Of a stretch of DNA of 64,000 nucleotides, positions 12,693 through 23,128 are shown one piece after another; the stretch's first letter is position 1; each line of letters opens with the position of its first letter. A program made the position numbers and the translations under genes. This stretch comes from Atherinomorus stipes. Taxonomy: Eukaryota > Chordata > Actinopteri > Atheriniformes > Atherinidae. The notes under the pieces are model-generated. The model ran no database searches. It was given only the letters and a program-made list of their open reading frames with translations, and was not told the DNA's origin. The stretch spans positions 1 to 64,000 of the forward strand of contig JALJCO010000135.1 in NCBI GenBank assembly GCA_023101725.1, read 5' to 3'.

Positions 12693-12956
12693 CTTTTTTT
12701 TTAATCTAAGCTGAAGACGCACCTTTTTAGCCGGGCTTTTAACTTCTAATGTTCTGTCTGCTGCCGTCTTTACTGCAGCTTTTAATTTGCACCTTATATG
12801 TTTTGTATCTGCTATTTTGTTGTATTTTACTCTGTGAAGCCCTCTGTTTACCTCTTGGCTATTGAAAGGGGCTATATAAATAAAATTGAATTGAATTGAA
12901 TTGAATTGAATTGAATTGAATTGAATTGAATTGAATTGAACTGAACTGAACTGAAA
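12693..12956 (+). mobile_element. L2 LINE 3' end inserted in a Tc1 remnant
   Basis: Flanked by TGACG on both sides (12688-12692, 12957-12961), the likely target-site duplication. It starts with a T-run and the frame SKLKTHLFSRAF, the last residues of an L2 ORF2, continues through CTGTGAAGCCCTCTG and GGCTATATAAATAAAATTGA, and ends in GAATT repeats: a typical 5'-truncated L2 insertion with pentanucleotide tail. Confidence 0.85.
12885..12956. repeat. (TTGAA)n microsatellite tail
   Basis: About 14 pentanucleotide units, the last few changed to CTGAA; this is the tail of the L2 insertion. Confidence 0.95.
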
Positions 12957-13199
12957 TGACGTGGGCAGCTTCCACATCGTGAAGTTCCATCAATGCTGAA
13001 AAGTACACAGAGGTTTTAGAGCAACATCTGCTCCCATCCAGCCATCCCCTCCCAGACATTTAATTTTTAAAGACAGCTGTTAAAAGAAGAGGGAATGCCA
13101 CACAATGGTAAATGTCATCCCGGAACAACTGTACTTTTTATAAACGTGTCTAGGTAACGATTTGCTTTATTTGCTCCACAAAGCAAGAGAACAACATTG

Positions 13200-13690
13200 T
13201 CAAGCATCTCTGTGCCGTGTCTGGATTCAACAGACTGTTCAGAGGTGTTGTGACTTTACTTAGTTTCACCGTTTATTCCAGGAACCGCACGCCGACGGTA
13301 GGTGCTTCCAGCTTTTGTTTGACCCAGCCCAGTTTAATGACCTGCAGTTTGGAATTGGGATGGCATTATGAGCTTGTTAATCCGATCGGGACAGCAGGTT
13401 GTCAATCCACTGTTTGGAAACCCGGGACCGGACTCAGATCACAGTTTATCCTCCACTGTCTCTGTGGAGGGAAAAGATTCCCCAGGTCTCCTCTGTATTT
13501 CCTGTCTTGTCAGAAAATGTCTGCCTGCGTCACGGCACTGAGACATGCTGATTCTCTCTGACTGGTTGACGTCCCGCATCAAAGTGGCAAAAGTTCAGAT
13601 TTTCCAACTCTGGCATCGCGCGTGTCAGGTGCAGCGAACGCCAAAACGCTCAAAACACGCCGTGCCCGACGCCCTAAACACGCTGCAAGA
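13200..13690. repeat. Dispersed element G, unexpanded copy (relative of the 49-54 kb minisatellite host)
   Basis: 13216-13620 aligns with the sequences that flank and fill the minisatellite at 49.2-54.6 kb: GTGTCTGGATTC, TTATTCCAGGA, CAGCCCAGTTTAATG, GGGATGGCATTATGAG, GGGACAGCAGGTTGTCA, ACAGTTTATCCTCC, CTGTCTTGTCAGAAA and AGTTCAGATTTTCCAACT appear in the same order. Here the CAGTTTAA...GGCATTAT segment occurs once. The end is rich in GACGC/ACGCC, as in the other copy. Probably a MITE; its termini are not resolved. Frames in it (13217-13561, 13545-13820) are not conserved in the other copy. Confidence 0.75.
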
Positions 13691-13885
13691 ACACAGCAAA
13701 ATCCTCAGTGTAAAATTTGAATTGTTAAATCATATTAACTCTTCCAGAGTAATTCCAACACCAGTGAGAGTAAAATGCCCAGTAATGACCAGCAGTGCTG
13801 GTGATAATTTTCAGAGTTAAAACAAGTTTTTTTTTAAAAAAAAAAAAGAAAAATAACTCTCATCAGAGTTACTCAGGGAGGCTCC
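13691..13885. repeat. Short repeat rich in AGAGTTA/AGTGTAA motifs
   Basis: Contains spaced motifs such as CAGTGTAAAATTTG, TTAACTCTTCCAGAGTAA, AGTGAGAGTAAAAT and ACTCTCATCAGAGTTACTC; a poly-T/poly-A pair sits at 13827-13848. This composition recurs near 17225-17450. I infer a dispersed non-autonomous element; superfamily unknown. Confidence 0.4.
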
Positions 13886-15148
13886 GCCCTTTTCAGTTTG
13901 AATATTTCCCATCATGCTTTGTTCATTTAATTTAATTTCATTTTGTTTATTTATTTTGCTTATCACCAAATACATGGTATAAGGCACAAATTTCATATCA
14001 CAGGGTTTATGCAGGTACCAGCAAATCTCATTTAATGCTTTTTTATGCCACTTTAAACTAATTTCATGCCCATCTCCTACTGACGATACTTTAACACAAA
14101 AAAATGTAAGCGATAAATAATGCTTATCTTTTGTATTTGAAAATCCAAATGCAACTTAAATGCAGCAAAGTGCTTCACAAAATAAGAAACCAAAGGAAAT
14201 TTGGTCATTTGGTCGGGACATTTAAACTTTTCACAGAGCAGCTTGTGTCTGCCCTGCGGATCACAAAACAACATGCACCGATAATTCTGAGTAATGAATC
14301 AACATACTGCATAAATGTCTGTTAGCAAATTTTCCAAAACGTTGAACAATCTCTTTAAATTTATTCAATATACTGTATTTCACATATATTCATGTCAACC
14401 AGACAAACTTCCAGTAAGCACAACCATCTAATCTGAATGATGCTTAGATTGAAACAGGGTGTAGCCAGACTTTGGTTTCTAAGGGTGAATACCTCTGTCC
14501 TCCCCACAACACCCCCCACAGCAGTGTTTCTCCTAGAATTCTTTTTCAGGTCTGGTGGTACCAAGAAATTTTAGCGCCTAAAGGCCGCCTATCGGTAAAG
14601 ATACCGATAACTGATAACCGAAAACACACATTTAATAATGTCGTGTAACCTGTGAAATACAGGAATAAACATTAAGGCCTGTATTGCTGAATGAAATCAC
14701 TAACTTGAAATCATTAGGCTTAATCTTGCGAACCTTTAGTCAAAGCTGCATGTAGGTGACCAGATTCCATCCGACCAAATGTGGAACAGAGACTACATAA
14801 GTGTGGGACAATAACTATTTAGTCACACTTTCTCAATAAAGAGGAAAAAAAAAAACAATGAGCTGCAAGTAAAACAAGCTGAAACTGACAAAAGTAATAA
14901 TAAATAAAAATTCTATTAAAATCATGACATTGATTTTAAATTGTGATTCAACAGAAATGTTTAAAAAAAAAAAACTTAAAAAAATAGTTTATTCTGATTC
15001 CTGTTATTTTGATTACTATTGTCAATTTAGCCTTTTCTTTAATGGGAGGGAATAATGTTGAGGACTGTAGACCTATATACACACGCATATACATATGTAT
15101 ACATATATACATGTGGAGCCATATAATGTGTGTATACATGTATATATA
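13886..15148. other. No recognised gene; microsatellite-like end
   Basis: AT-rich sequence without recognised coding content. ATACATATGTATACATATAT-type alternating purine-pyrimidine sequence at 15075-15148 runs up to the Tc1 end. ACCGATAACTGATAACCG near 14604 is a small direct repeat. Confidence 0.5.
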
Positions 15149-15354
15149 CAGCTGTGTGAAAAAGTTTTTGCCCCCTTCCTAATTTCTTACTTTTTTGCAT
15201 GTTAGTTAAATGTTTGAGATCATCAAACAAATTTAAATGTGAGACAAAGATAACACAAGTAAACAGAAAATGCAGTTTTTAAATGAAGATTTTTATTTTT
15301 AAGGAGGGGAAAAAATCCAAACTTTAATGGCCCTGTGTGAAAAAGTGATTGCCC

Positions 15355-16903
15355 CTAAACCCAGTAACTGGTTGGGCCACCCTTAGCAGCAACAACTGAA
15401 ACAACTGCAATCAAGCGTTTGTAATAACTGGCAGTGAGTCTTCTACAGCGCTGTGGAGGAATTTTGTTCCACTCATCTTTGCAGAATTGTTGTAATTTAG
15501 CCACATTGGAGGCTTTTCCAGCATGAACCGCCTTTTTGAGGTCATGCCACAGCATCTCTATTGGATTCAGGTCAGGACTTTGACTAGACCACTCCAAAGT
15601 CTTAATTTTTTTTTTTCTTAAAGGAGTTATCACCCGGAAATCCCAATTTTTCACGTTAAAACGTGTATTTGAACGGGACCTCAGTTATAACGTGCCAGAA
15701 ACTCCGGAAAATGAAAGTAATTTCGTCTTTGAGTGCGGGCGCTGTCTTCTCACCAGAATCAGCCACAAGCACGCGCTCTCCACAGTTCGCGAATTGGATT
15801 TCTTTCTCCCATTGACGTGAACGAGAGAGGCTGCTAGCTACTAAGCTAGCCTCTTTAGTGCCACCTAAAAGCAGCTGATTACCTGCCATGGAGTTGTTAT
15901 GATCAGCTGTTATGACATGAACTAGAGAGGCCGCGAGCGAGCTGCTAAGCTAGCGTCTTTAGCACCACCTAAAGGCAGCTGATTACCTGCCACGGAGTAG
16001 ACCAGCTTTGTCAGAAAGGACGCCAGTGACGAGGAGGAGGAGGAGGGGGGAGATTGCCATGCTGAGGTGCCTCGGCAGAAATTCAGCAGTTTTCGGTGCT
16101 TTAACAGGAGGGACAGCTTTACCAGGGGGGAGTGGATTATATTTATCAGTGAGGATGTGCAGTCCGTAAGTGTTGCTGCTTGTGTAACTTATCTTTTGTG
16201 TCAGAGACCAGTAAACAGTGGTTGACAAGCGGACAAGCTGCTAATGTAGCTACGGAAGCTAACACTGTTTGGTTAACTTCACGTCAGACGTCTACTCCTT
16301 ATATTCATCAGAGTCCAGCCCTTTTACTCCGCAGATCCTCTCCATCAACCGCACCGTTATGTTTTAATCACGTTTTTCTCTGTTGGGACATCATTTCTTT
16401 CACCTGCTCTGTCCTGGTAAAACTTTGTTTTGGCTTTGACGTTTGCCTCGTGAACGTGCTTACAGACAGCTCTAACTCTCGTGCGTATTGTCGCAACAAA
16501 CAATAGTTGGGGATTAAAAGAGGTTAAAATGAGCTCATTAAATTTTCCTCCCACCCAACTAGAATTAAAAATTCATTTGAAGATAATTTAAGAAGGATTG
16601 TGTGTAAAACAGCAGGTTTTGACACCTTTAAGCCATTCAGAGGTGGACTTGCTGGTGTGTTTGGATCATTGTCCTGCTGCAGAACTCAAGTCCGCTTCAG
16701 CTTGAGGTCATGAACAGATGGCCGGACATTCTCCTTCAGGATTTTTTGGTAGACAGCAGATTTCATGGTTCCATTTACCACAGCAAGTCTTCCAGGTCCT
16801 GAATTAGCAAAACAGCCCCAGACCATCACACTAAAACCACCATATTTTACTTTTGGTATGATGTTCCTTTTCTGAAATCCTGTGTTACTTTTACGCCACA
16901 ACT
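15355..16903 (-). pseudogene. Tc1 transposase pseudogene (minus), split by insertion
   Basis: The catalytic half only. 16686-16901 gives MWRKSNTGFQKRNIIPKVKY and GGFSVMVWGCFANSG; 15355-15612 gives [19 protein letters not shown] with the catalytic E, then LKKAVHAGKASNVAKLQQF to the stop. The second catalytic D would lie in the stretch next to the insertion (16630-16690) but is not readable there. The DNA-binding domain and the first catalytic D are absent because of the truncation. Family: DD34E Tc1 transposase. Removing 15622-16627 joins the two parts at a TTAA in a normal position of the gene, so the insertion came after the Tc1. Confidence 0.88.
15622..16627 (+). mobile_element. TTAA family B, copy 1 (1.0 kb)
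   Basis: TTAA on both sides (15618-15621, 16628-16631). Left end AGGAGTTATCACCCGGAAAT, right end (other strand) AGGTGTCAAAACCTGCTGTT. It holds a diverged tandem duplication: 15816-15895 and 15915-15995 share GCTAAGCTAGCGTCTTTAGC-like sequence and GCAGCTGATTACCTGCCA. No transposase. A shorter copy lies inverted at 28955-29578. Confidence 0.88.
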
Positions 16904-16905
16904 CA

Positions 16906-17440
16906 GATAGGTAAGACCCGTTTCAAAAAGCGACTTCACTGTGTGACTTCAATGTTCAATCGTGCACCATGAGTGAAGTGTATATGTGCTCAGCTCATGT
17001 TTCCTTGGTGTGATATCAAGTTTCTAATTAAAAGAGATGTTGGAAATGATAGGCAATGTCTCTCCACAATCTCAACTTGCTAGAAAGGTAATCAAGGACA
17101 AGAATCCTGATTAAACCTTGAATGGACGCAAGACAACATCAACTGAAATATTCTACTTTGTGAAAATGTTAAGGAATTTGATGTGTCAAACACTTGTGTA
17201 ATGACATATTAAATCAACACTATAGGGTGTTACTTTATCTCAAAGAGTAAAAGCTTATTAACAATGTCAGTGTTGATCAAGTTTAACTATAATGAAAATT
17301 TACTCTTATCAGTGTTAAATTAACACTAAAAGTTTAACACTAGGTCCAGTATAACTTTAACACTGTACAGGGCAGGACCATATGTGACCTGGCTTAGTGT
17401 TAAAATTTACTCTTTAAGTGTTACTCCAACACTGCTGATT
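16906..17440. other. Unassigned; AGTGTTA-rich part at 17225-17440
   Basis: The first 300 bp are unassigned. From 17225, units like AGTGTTAAATTAACACT, AGTTTAACACTAGG, TAGTGTTAAAATTTACTCT and AGTGTTACTCCAACACT recur in both orientations, similar in style to 13691-13885. No coding content. Confidence 0.45.
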
Positions 17441-17689
17441 TTACTGTGAAGGTTTGACGCTACTTGACGCACGTTAACATAGACTTTTCATGTAAACCTG
17501 CCGCGGTCGGTCTGAACACACCATTAGTGGCTGCCCCGTCTCTCCCATTATATGGACGTACGCCAAAGCGCAACTCAATGAAATATCTTCTGAAGGAGTT
17601 AAAGTGATACAGAAATTTTACTGGTGAGTAAATGCACATATAAACTCCTAGAAATAAGGTCTAGGTTGAAAAAAAAAGAAAGTTATCCT
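17441..17689. mobile_element. Partial TTAA family E end and GACGC-rich sequence
   Basis: 17625-17689 matches the right end of the element at 59386-60215: AAACTCCTAGAAATAAGGTC, then AGAAAGTTATCCT followed by TTAA at 17690-17693. No matching left end was found upstream, so it is a fragment. The preceding 17450-17530 (TTTGACGCTACTTGACGCAC, CATGTAAACCTGCCGCGG) resembles the GACGC-rich end of element G. Confidence 0.5.
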
Positions 17690-17849
17690 TTAAAGATATG
17701 AGTTGAAGGGCTGCCTTAAAATTTTGAGTTTAATGAAACAATTTTGGTGTGTTTAAGATGTGTTTGATTAAGCAATTTTATTTAACAACATACCATAAGC
17801 TTGTTCATTTGAGAATAATACAATGGGAAAACATAAATGCCAAAATGCA

Positions 17850-18110
17850 ATTTACAGAGTGGTTGGGTGCTGCCCGGGTAACCCCTGCGACGCAGGAGTG
17901 GTAATGTTGCAGTCTTTGACATGGCAGACCCGGATTCGAGTCTCCGAAACGGCACCCAGGTGAACCACAATAGACCCCTGAGCAAGGTCCTTAATCCTCA
18001 CCAACTGCTCCCCGGGTGCTGTAAATGGTTGCCCACTGCTCTCAGGTTAAGTGCAGAGAACAAATGCCCTAATTGGCACTCTAATTGAGATTAATAAAGT
18101 ATGTAAAAAA
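17850..18110 (+). mobile_element. tRNA-derived SINE
   Basis: The head contains an RNA polymerase III box B-like GGATTCGAGTCTC. It is followed by GGCACCCAGGTGAACCAC, CCCTGAGCAAGGTCCTTAA and CTGCTCCCCGGGTGCTG, sequence shared by many fish SINEs, and ends near AATAAAGTATGTAAAAAAA. Box A is degraded. It is not a functional tRNA. Confidence 0.75.
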
Positions 18111-18519
18111 ATTAGTTTAAACCATATTCAGCTTTCACTTAAATAAATGCAAAATCCAGTTCCCTTATTCAGGAGCAGTTTTAACACTGCTTATGGGCAG
18201 GGGATGAAAAGTATTTGATGTGTAGGCCTCAAGCACTATGAGAGACATCATAAATGAAAAGGATCAGGCGATTTTTTTTTCCCCCTGATATTCCTCATGA
18301 AGCCCATTTGCCTGTAACAATTTATTGATTAGCAGCATTGTTACTCAAGCTGTAGTGTTCAAAGTGTGTGACAAAAGTAGCGATTTGATGTCTGGAATTT
18401 GGTATGTCCTAAATAATGCATTGAGCTTTCTGTTAGAGGTGTATTTATGAGAAAACAATTGGGCCATTTTTGATTAGAAAATGTTGGATAGATAACCTCT
18501 AAGAAAGCAGATGGAGTTT
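18111..18519. other. No recognised feature
   Basis: AT-rich spacer between the SINE and family A copy 2; nothing recognised. Confidence 0.5.
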
Positions 18520-18523
18520 TTAA

Positions 18524-19630
18524 AGGAGCCCTATCATGAAAATTGGACTATTAAGAGCTTTTTAGCATGTTACTGTGTTATTTCCTCAAAAAAAACCCTT
18601 CATTTAAGTAGTTTTTTCTTCATTTGTGCATATTTGGTTCATGTATATGAATATTTAGGCCAAGCTGTAGCTTCCTTAACATAACTGACTTACACCCGTA
18701 TACGCAACGACGTGGCACCAATCACAAAGCGTCAAATACTCATGCGCAGCATCGTAGCAAGACACCGTCTTTGTTCAACAGAAACTCAAAGAGAATCCTA
18801 ACCTATGCACACTCTCTGAGGGAGAAACTAACATCCTGCAGGAAGATTTCCTCAGAGACAAGCAGCCATCAGCTAGATCCAGAGTTCAGGTTTTTTTGTT
18901 TTTTTTTAAGCTGTAGAGGACGGCAAGTTGGGAAAAATGTGGTTGTGTTCAGCGTGGGAGTTTATTTGTTGTGCTGGACGAAACGACTTGCCAGACGTGG
19001 TTGGATTATAACTTCAGGAGCAGAAAAAAAACCTCAACCTCCTGACAACTTCATGAATCTCGGGCAGTAAAGTGTTTTTTTCTTGGGGATTACCTCTGAA
19101 ACCTGACGCAGTTCCTACTATAAAAATGCACATGGACAGACAACAGCACAACAAATCTCTCAGCTCAATGCTAACTGTTAGCCTATGATTTGTTTGCTAA
19201 TTTACTTGTCAGGGGTCTCTGTGGTACTGAGTGTACTTCAAACTCCATGTCAGACTCTGGCTTGAGCGCATACAGCTCCATAACAGGCTGCTCCATTTTA
19301 TCCCGTCGATCGGAGTCCGATTATCCATCAATGTTTACAAATAACGTCCATGTGAGCTGCCGGTGCTGGTGCTACAAACAATTCTGTGACCCTTCAGAAT
19401 AAGTGTCTCTTCCGGGGCGACGTCATGAAATGGGCGTAAAACACATTGCAATTGGTCAAGAGCTCCGTGGATCAGTACAGTCGGCCATCTTATTTCTGTG
19501 TTGGAAATTAGACGCATAGAAAAATTAATATTTAACACCAAATTAGTTTATATAGTAGCGATGGGAACATGTTTAGCTTATAAATGCCTGTATTTGACTT
19601 TTGGAACGTTTGAAAAGCATGATACAGCTC
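18524..19630 (+). mobile_element. TTAA family A, copy 2 (1.1 kb, right end damaged)
   Basis: TTAA at 18520-18523 precedes AGGAGCCCTATCATGAAAAT. The right end reaches GAAAAGCATGATACAGCTC and then reads TAAAG instead of CTTTAA, so the right TTAA has been lost by a small deletion or mutation. The interior is collinear with copy 1 (8102-9241), with a single copy of the segment that is duplicated in copies 3 and 4. Confidence 0.88.
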
Positions 19631-19860
19631 TAAAGAACTAATAATTAACAATATTTAGGGGAAAGAAAATGAGGGAAGGAAAGAAATAAAAAAAAAAAAA
19701 AAAAAAATAAAATATAAACAATAATAAAAATAAAAAAAAAAAGAAGGGCAAAGGACCAGAGATACTGGAGGGGGAGAAGGGGAAGAGGGGGGGTAGAGGA
19801 GGGGGGGGGAAGGGAGAAGGAAAATTAATATCAGAGTATCTTGAAATGCAAATGGGAAGA
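19631..19860. repeat. A-rich then GA-rich low-complexity sequence
   Basis: Poly-A with interspersed T (19686-19741) passes into purine-rich GGGGAGAAGG-type sequence (19745-19822). This polypurine strand could form unusual structures; no gene. Confidence 0.85.
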
Positions 19861-21314
19861 GGGAGCTTTAAAAGATGTCAATTTATACACTGTAATCAAT
19901 ATGTTTCTGGACAGCCTTCAGCATTTGACTACTGGACACTGTTACTGTAGCATCACCAAGCTTGTGCATTGTCATTTATTTCCTTTCAGAGTTTCATTGA
20001 TTGTTTGGTAAGAGCTTGTGTTGATGGGAGAGTTGAACTTTTGGTCAAAGTCTTTCGTATTTCCCAAAGATTCTTGGTAATGTTAAAATCTGCACTCTAT
20101 GATGTTCAATCCATGTGTTACTTCTAAGATTATGAAAGATATTTACACTGTTATGACATATAATATCCTCAGACTGTTTTGGTTGCAATGAATTTAGTGT
20201 TTCATGCCTGTTAAGTTTTCCATATCTCTTTCATATCAGAATCAGAGCTGAGGGATTAGCTGATGTGAGTCATGCGATTAAGTAATTGTTGCAACTGCTG
20301 ATTGTGTTGATTGAAAACAAAGGGCCAGACTTCAATATCAAACTCATCTTTGACCTTTATAATGTAGAAAATCATTATGCAATGAACTTCCTTTGTTAAA
20401 ACAGCCAAAACAGCAAAATGTCTGAATGCCTGAAGCAGTTGTAGTACACCGCTATGTGGTGATACTGGCTGTCAGTATTGATTTTACAGACACAAGTCAA
20501 CCGCAGGAAATTTCCACACACCTCAGTGGGAGCTGAGAATAATAGACACCTTGTGCAGTGACCTCGCAGTGACAGACTCCCTCTGCTCCCAGCAGATTGC
20601 CTAATTAATTGGCCTGGCTGCTAATAGCTCTAAATTAGTTTGCAAAACAAATGAGGATGGCTGCCGTTCTCTGGAACCTCTGGAGATGGGAGGTGAAGGA
20701 GTCGTTCGATGAATAGCAAGATGTCTAACATTTGAATAACTTTCTTACTCGTGTTTTATGATGATAATGCTGGATGGGGAGGGTCAACATCAGGAGATGA
20801 TTCATTGTTTTATTTACACTTTAAAAGCAAAGAGAAGCAGCAGAGTGAGCTTAATGCTTCTTTAACTTCAGTTTGACACAAGTGGGTATTTAATTTTTCT
20901 GGATGTGCCCACACAGTCCTAAGAGCCCTTTTTTTTAAAAGAATTTTGCGCTTTTACAACACAAGAGCTGTGTTGCGCCTGCTAAATACAAAGAGAGTAA
21001 AACATTAAAGGGATTTTCAGGTGCCACTCGATCAATAGAATAATGGGGGTAATTATCTCTGAAGTGGAGAAAGGTCCGCAATTTAAACAGACTGTTTGAT
21101 TGAGGTTGGAGTTAAGCCACCACTAGATTAAGTATAAAGCAGTTGTCCATCTGTCTGTCTGCTGATTCTATGTGCATGCATTTCAAGACTTATAAGGCAG
21201 TTTTCAAAGTAAACAATACTTTGATTGATTAGACTGTAGCTTTACCTACAGTCATGGAAAGCTGAGGCCAGGCATCCAGGTTACTAGTTGGGTGAGGAAC
21301 CAATGAATTTAGAA
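19861..21314. other. No recognised feature
   Basis: About 1.4 kb without recognisable repeats or coding frames of note. It could be single-copy host sequence. Confidence 0.5.
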
Positions 21315-21475
21315 CAGGGGTGGGCAACTCTGGTCTTTAAGGGCCGGCATCCTGCAGGTATTAGGAGTTTCCCTGTGGCAACGTACCTTCAAACTTGTGC
21401 AGAGCTTCACATCAAGCTCTGCAGAATTACCAATTGATTGGAGTCAGGTGTGTTGCGTAACCTCAGTTGCCCATT
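21315..21475 (+). mobile_element. hAT-type MITE, left part
   Basis: CAGGGGTGGGCAACTCTGGT, GGGCCGGCATCCTGCAGG and GAGTCAGGTGTGTTG follow the order of a widespread fish hAT miniature element. The right half, with the second inverted terminus, is missing after about 21475. Confidence 0.7.
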
Positions 21476-21589
21476 TCTGAGCTAAAGCAATGGGAAGATG
21501 GCTGGCTAATAAGTATCAGGATGGGAATCTATTCACTTTTTATGCATTCAGTGGGACAATACTGTATTATCTCAGCTGCCTTTGACAAT

Positions 21590-21905
21590 TTGGGAAAACC
21601 AAATTCTAACTGAAGTGATCACATCCATTTGAGTTATGAGAATCTTTTACTTTCTACCTCCTGAGTGTCTCTACCTAAACCTGCCAGGGGGGCTAGCAGC
21701 AGTAACCTACCCTATCTCTCACATATGATCAATTTCTGATTGTAGGGGATTTTAATATGTATGTCTGCTGTGAATCCAGGCGTTTTTAAACTTAACTTGA
21801 CACATGAAAAAAGACACATCTTCAACCTGGTGATGTTCTGTAGTCTTAAACTGAACTTGATTAAGCTTTAGCTCAGTGTCTGTTAGTCAAATACAGCTTC
21901 CTAGC
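21590..21905 (+). pseudogene. LINE endonuclease-domain remnant (L2/jockey type)
   Basis: 21728-21790 reads DQFLIVGDFNMYVCC, the GDFN motif of the apurinic-type endonuclease at the N-terminus of LINE ORF2, and 21800-21850 reads THEKRHIFNLVMFCSL, matching the later PTH...LDLV block. The sequence in front (LSHM) is shifted in frame. No reverse transcriptase follows. Only a fragment of a LINE coding sequence. Confidence 0.6.
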
Positions 21906-23124
21906 TCTTTAAAACGTTTCACAACATCATTGCTCTTTGCGGCTCAGTGACAAGCAGCAGCTCATCTCCTCATGCTTTGTGTTCTTCTTCTGGCAATCAC
22001 CCGAACTTAATGAGCCAGTGACCTTTCTCCACATTTGCACAGACAGGCAACTACCAAGCCCCCCCCCCCAACAGAAGATTGTATGATTTGCATTTATATT
22101 GATGGGGTGGATGTGATGATTGATGATGGAATTGGTTGCAGGAGCTGCAGTCTGGACACAGTTAGATAAAATGACATATTCAGACACTGTTTTTGGTCTT
22201 CTCAGCAAGCCCAAGTCCAGGCATTTAAAACATCTGTTTTGAGCATTTTTCTGAAAACGTTGCAGAAGATTGGGGTCAAGGATGTTGATCAATCTGGAGC
22301 TGCTGAAAGGAGATAGTATGAACAGAGGAAGGAGTTGGGCCATTATTGAGAAATTTCACTCAGTATTACATTTCTAAGTTTCTTTTCAAATAATGGATAC
22401 CAACATCTAATATCAAGGATATGGAATAGACCTCCATGTACAGTACTTCACATACTGAATACAAACAGAAGCTCTCAGTAACTTACCCTTGATAAAGCGT
22501 GTTAAGCGCCACTACATTACATTTCTAGATATTTGTTCCACCTCTGTTGGCAGTTTATCGCTTTTCCCACTTTCCAGTTTGCTCAGTGAAACAAAGCTCC
22601 AAAACAGACAGGAAATTAATTGTCTAAAAAGATATTTTTCAGAGTGATTACAGACATGTGCTATGAGTAGAGGAACATTGTGGATCCAGGCAGTAAAATA
22701 GGAAAACGAGTTTCCTAACAGTAGCAAAACCTGCAGTTCTCTGTAATGTTTTCCTCTGAGACATCAGCATTGTTGTGAATGCCTAGATTTAGCTGCTTTT
22801 GAGGTTTTAATTTCCAAATCACACCACACTTCCCTTCATACATAACCTGGGAGCTATGAATCTCCGAGCGACAAGCAGAAGCTTTTCTCTGCTTCACCCA
22901 CAGGTTTTTCATCCAAGGCCAAAAAGAGCTATAGGGCCTTTTTTTTTCTTTTTCCTTCCTCCTGCAAGCAGAGCCTCGTGATCAGCAGATGGGTTCTAAC
23001 TTCAGGATGTGAGAAAACAGCTCAAATAATTCAAACACATATGGAAACAGAGTGGGATACAGGCAGCAAATTGAGGCCATCCATCCATCTACTGTCACAC
23101 TGTTATCCCTCACTCAGAATTGCC
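21906..23124. other. No recognised feature
   Basis: Unassigned. The longest frame is 138 codons on the minus strand (21927-22343) and is not recognised. A C-run lies at 22060-22069 and a T-run at 22940-22956. Confidence 0.5.
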
Positions 23125-23128
23125 TTAA

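Larger units (their letters stand above)
12346..13155 (+). pseudogene. Second Tc1/mariner transposase remnant, interrupted and internally deleted
   Basis: Nucleotide similarity to a different common fish Tc1-type transposase is visible in pieces: 12365-12470 (CCCTGTGTGTGAACACAGTT and on), 12490-12690 (ACTAAAGAGGAGAGGGAGCA), 12962-13065 (CCATCAATGCTGAAAAGTAC and TTTTAGAGCAACATCTGCTC) and the C-terminal end 13076-13106 (TTAAAAGAAGAGGGAATGCC then ACACAATGGTAA). The catalytic centre between 13045 and 13065 has been deleted and the reading frame is destroyed. An L2 fragment at 12693-12956 splits it. This family is distinct from the Tc1 copies at 5959 and 11305. Confidence 0.75.
15149..16905 (-). 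mobile_element. Tc1-type transposon, truncated and interrupted by a family B element
   Basis: Left terminus CAGCTGTGTGAAAAAGTTTT after TA (15147-15148) is the 3' end of a teleost Tc1 element in minus orientation. Homology resumes after the 1-kb insertion at 15622-16627 and stops at about 16903, so the 5' half, with the other terminus, is missing. GTGTGAAAAAGT recurs as an inner direct repeat near 15333. Confidence 0.9.
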
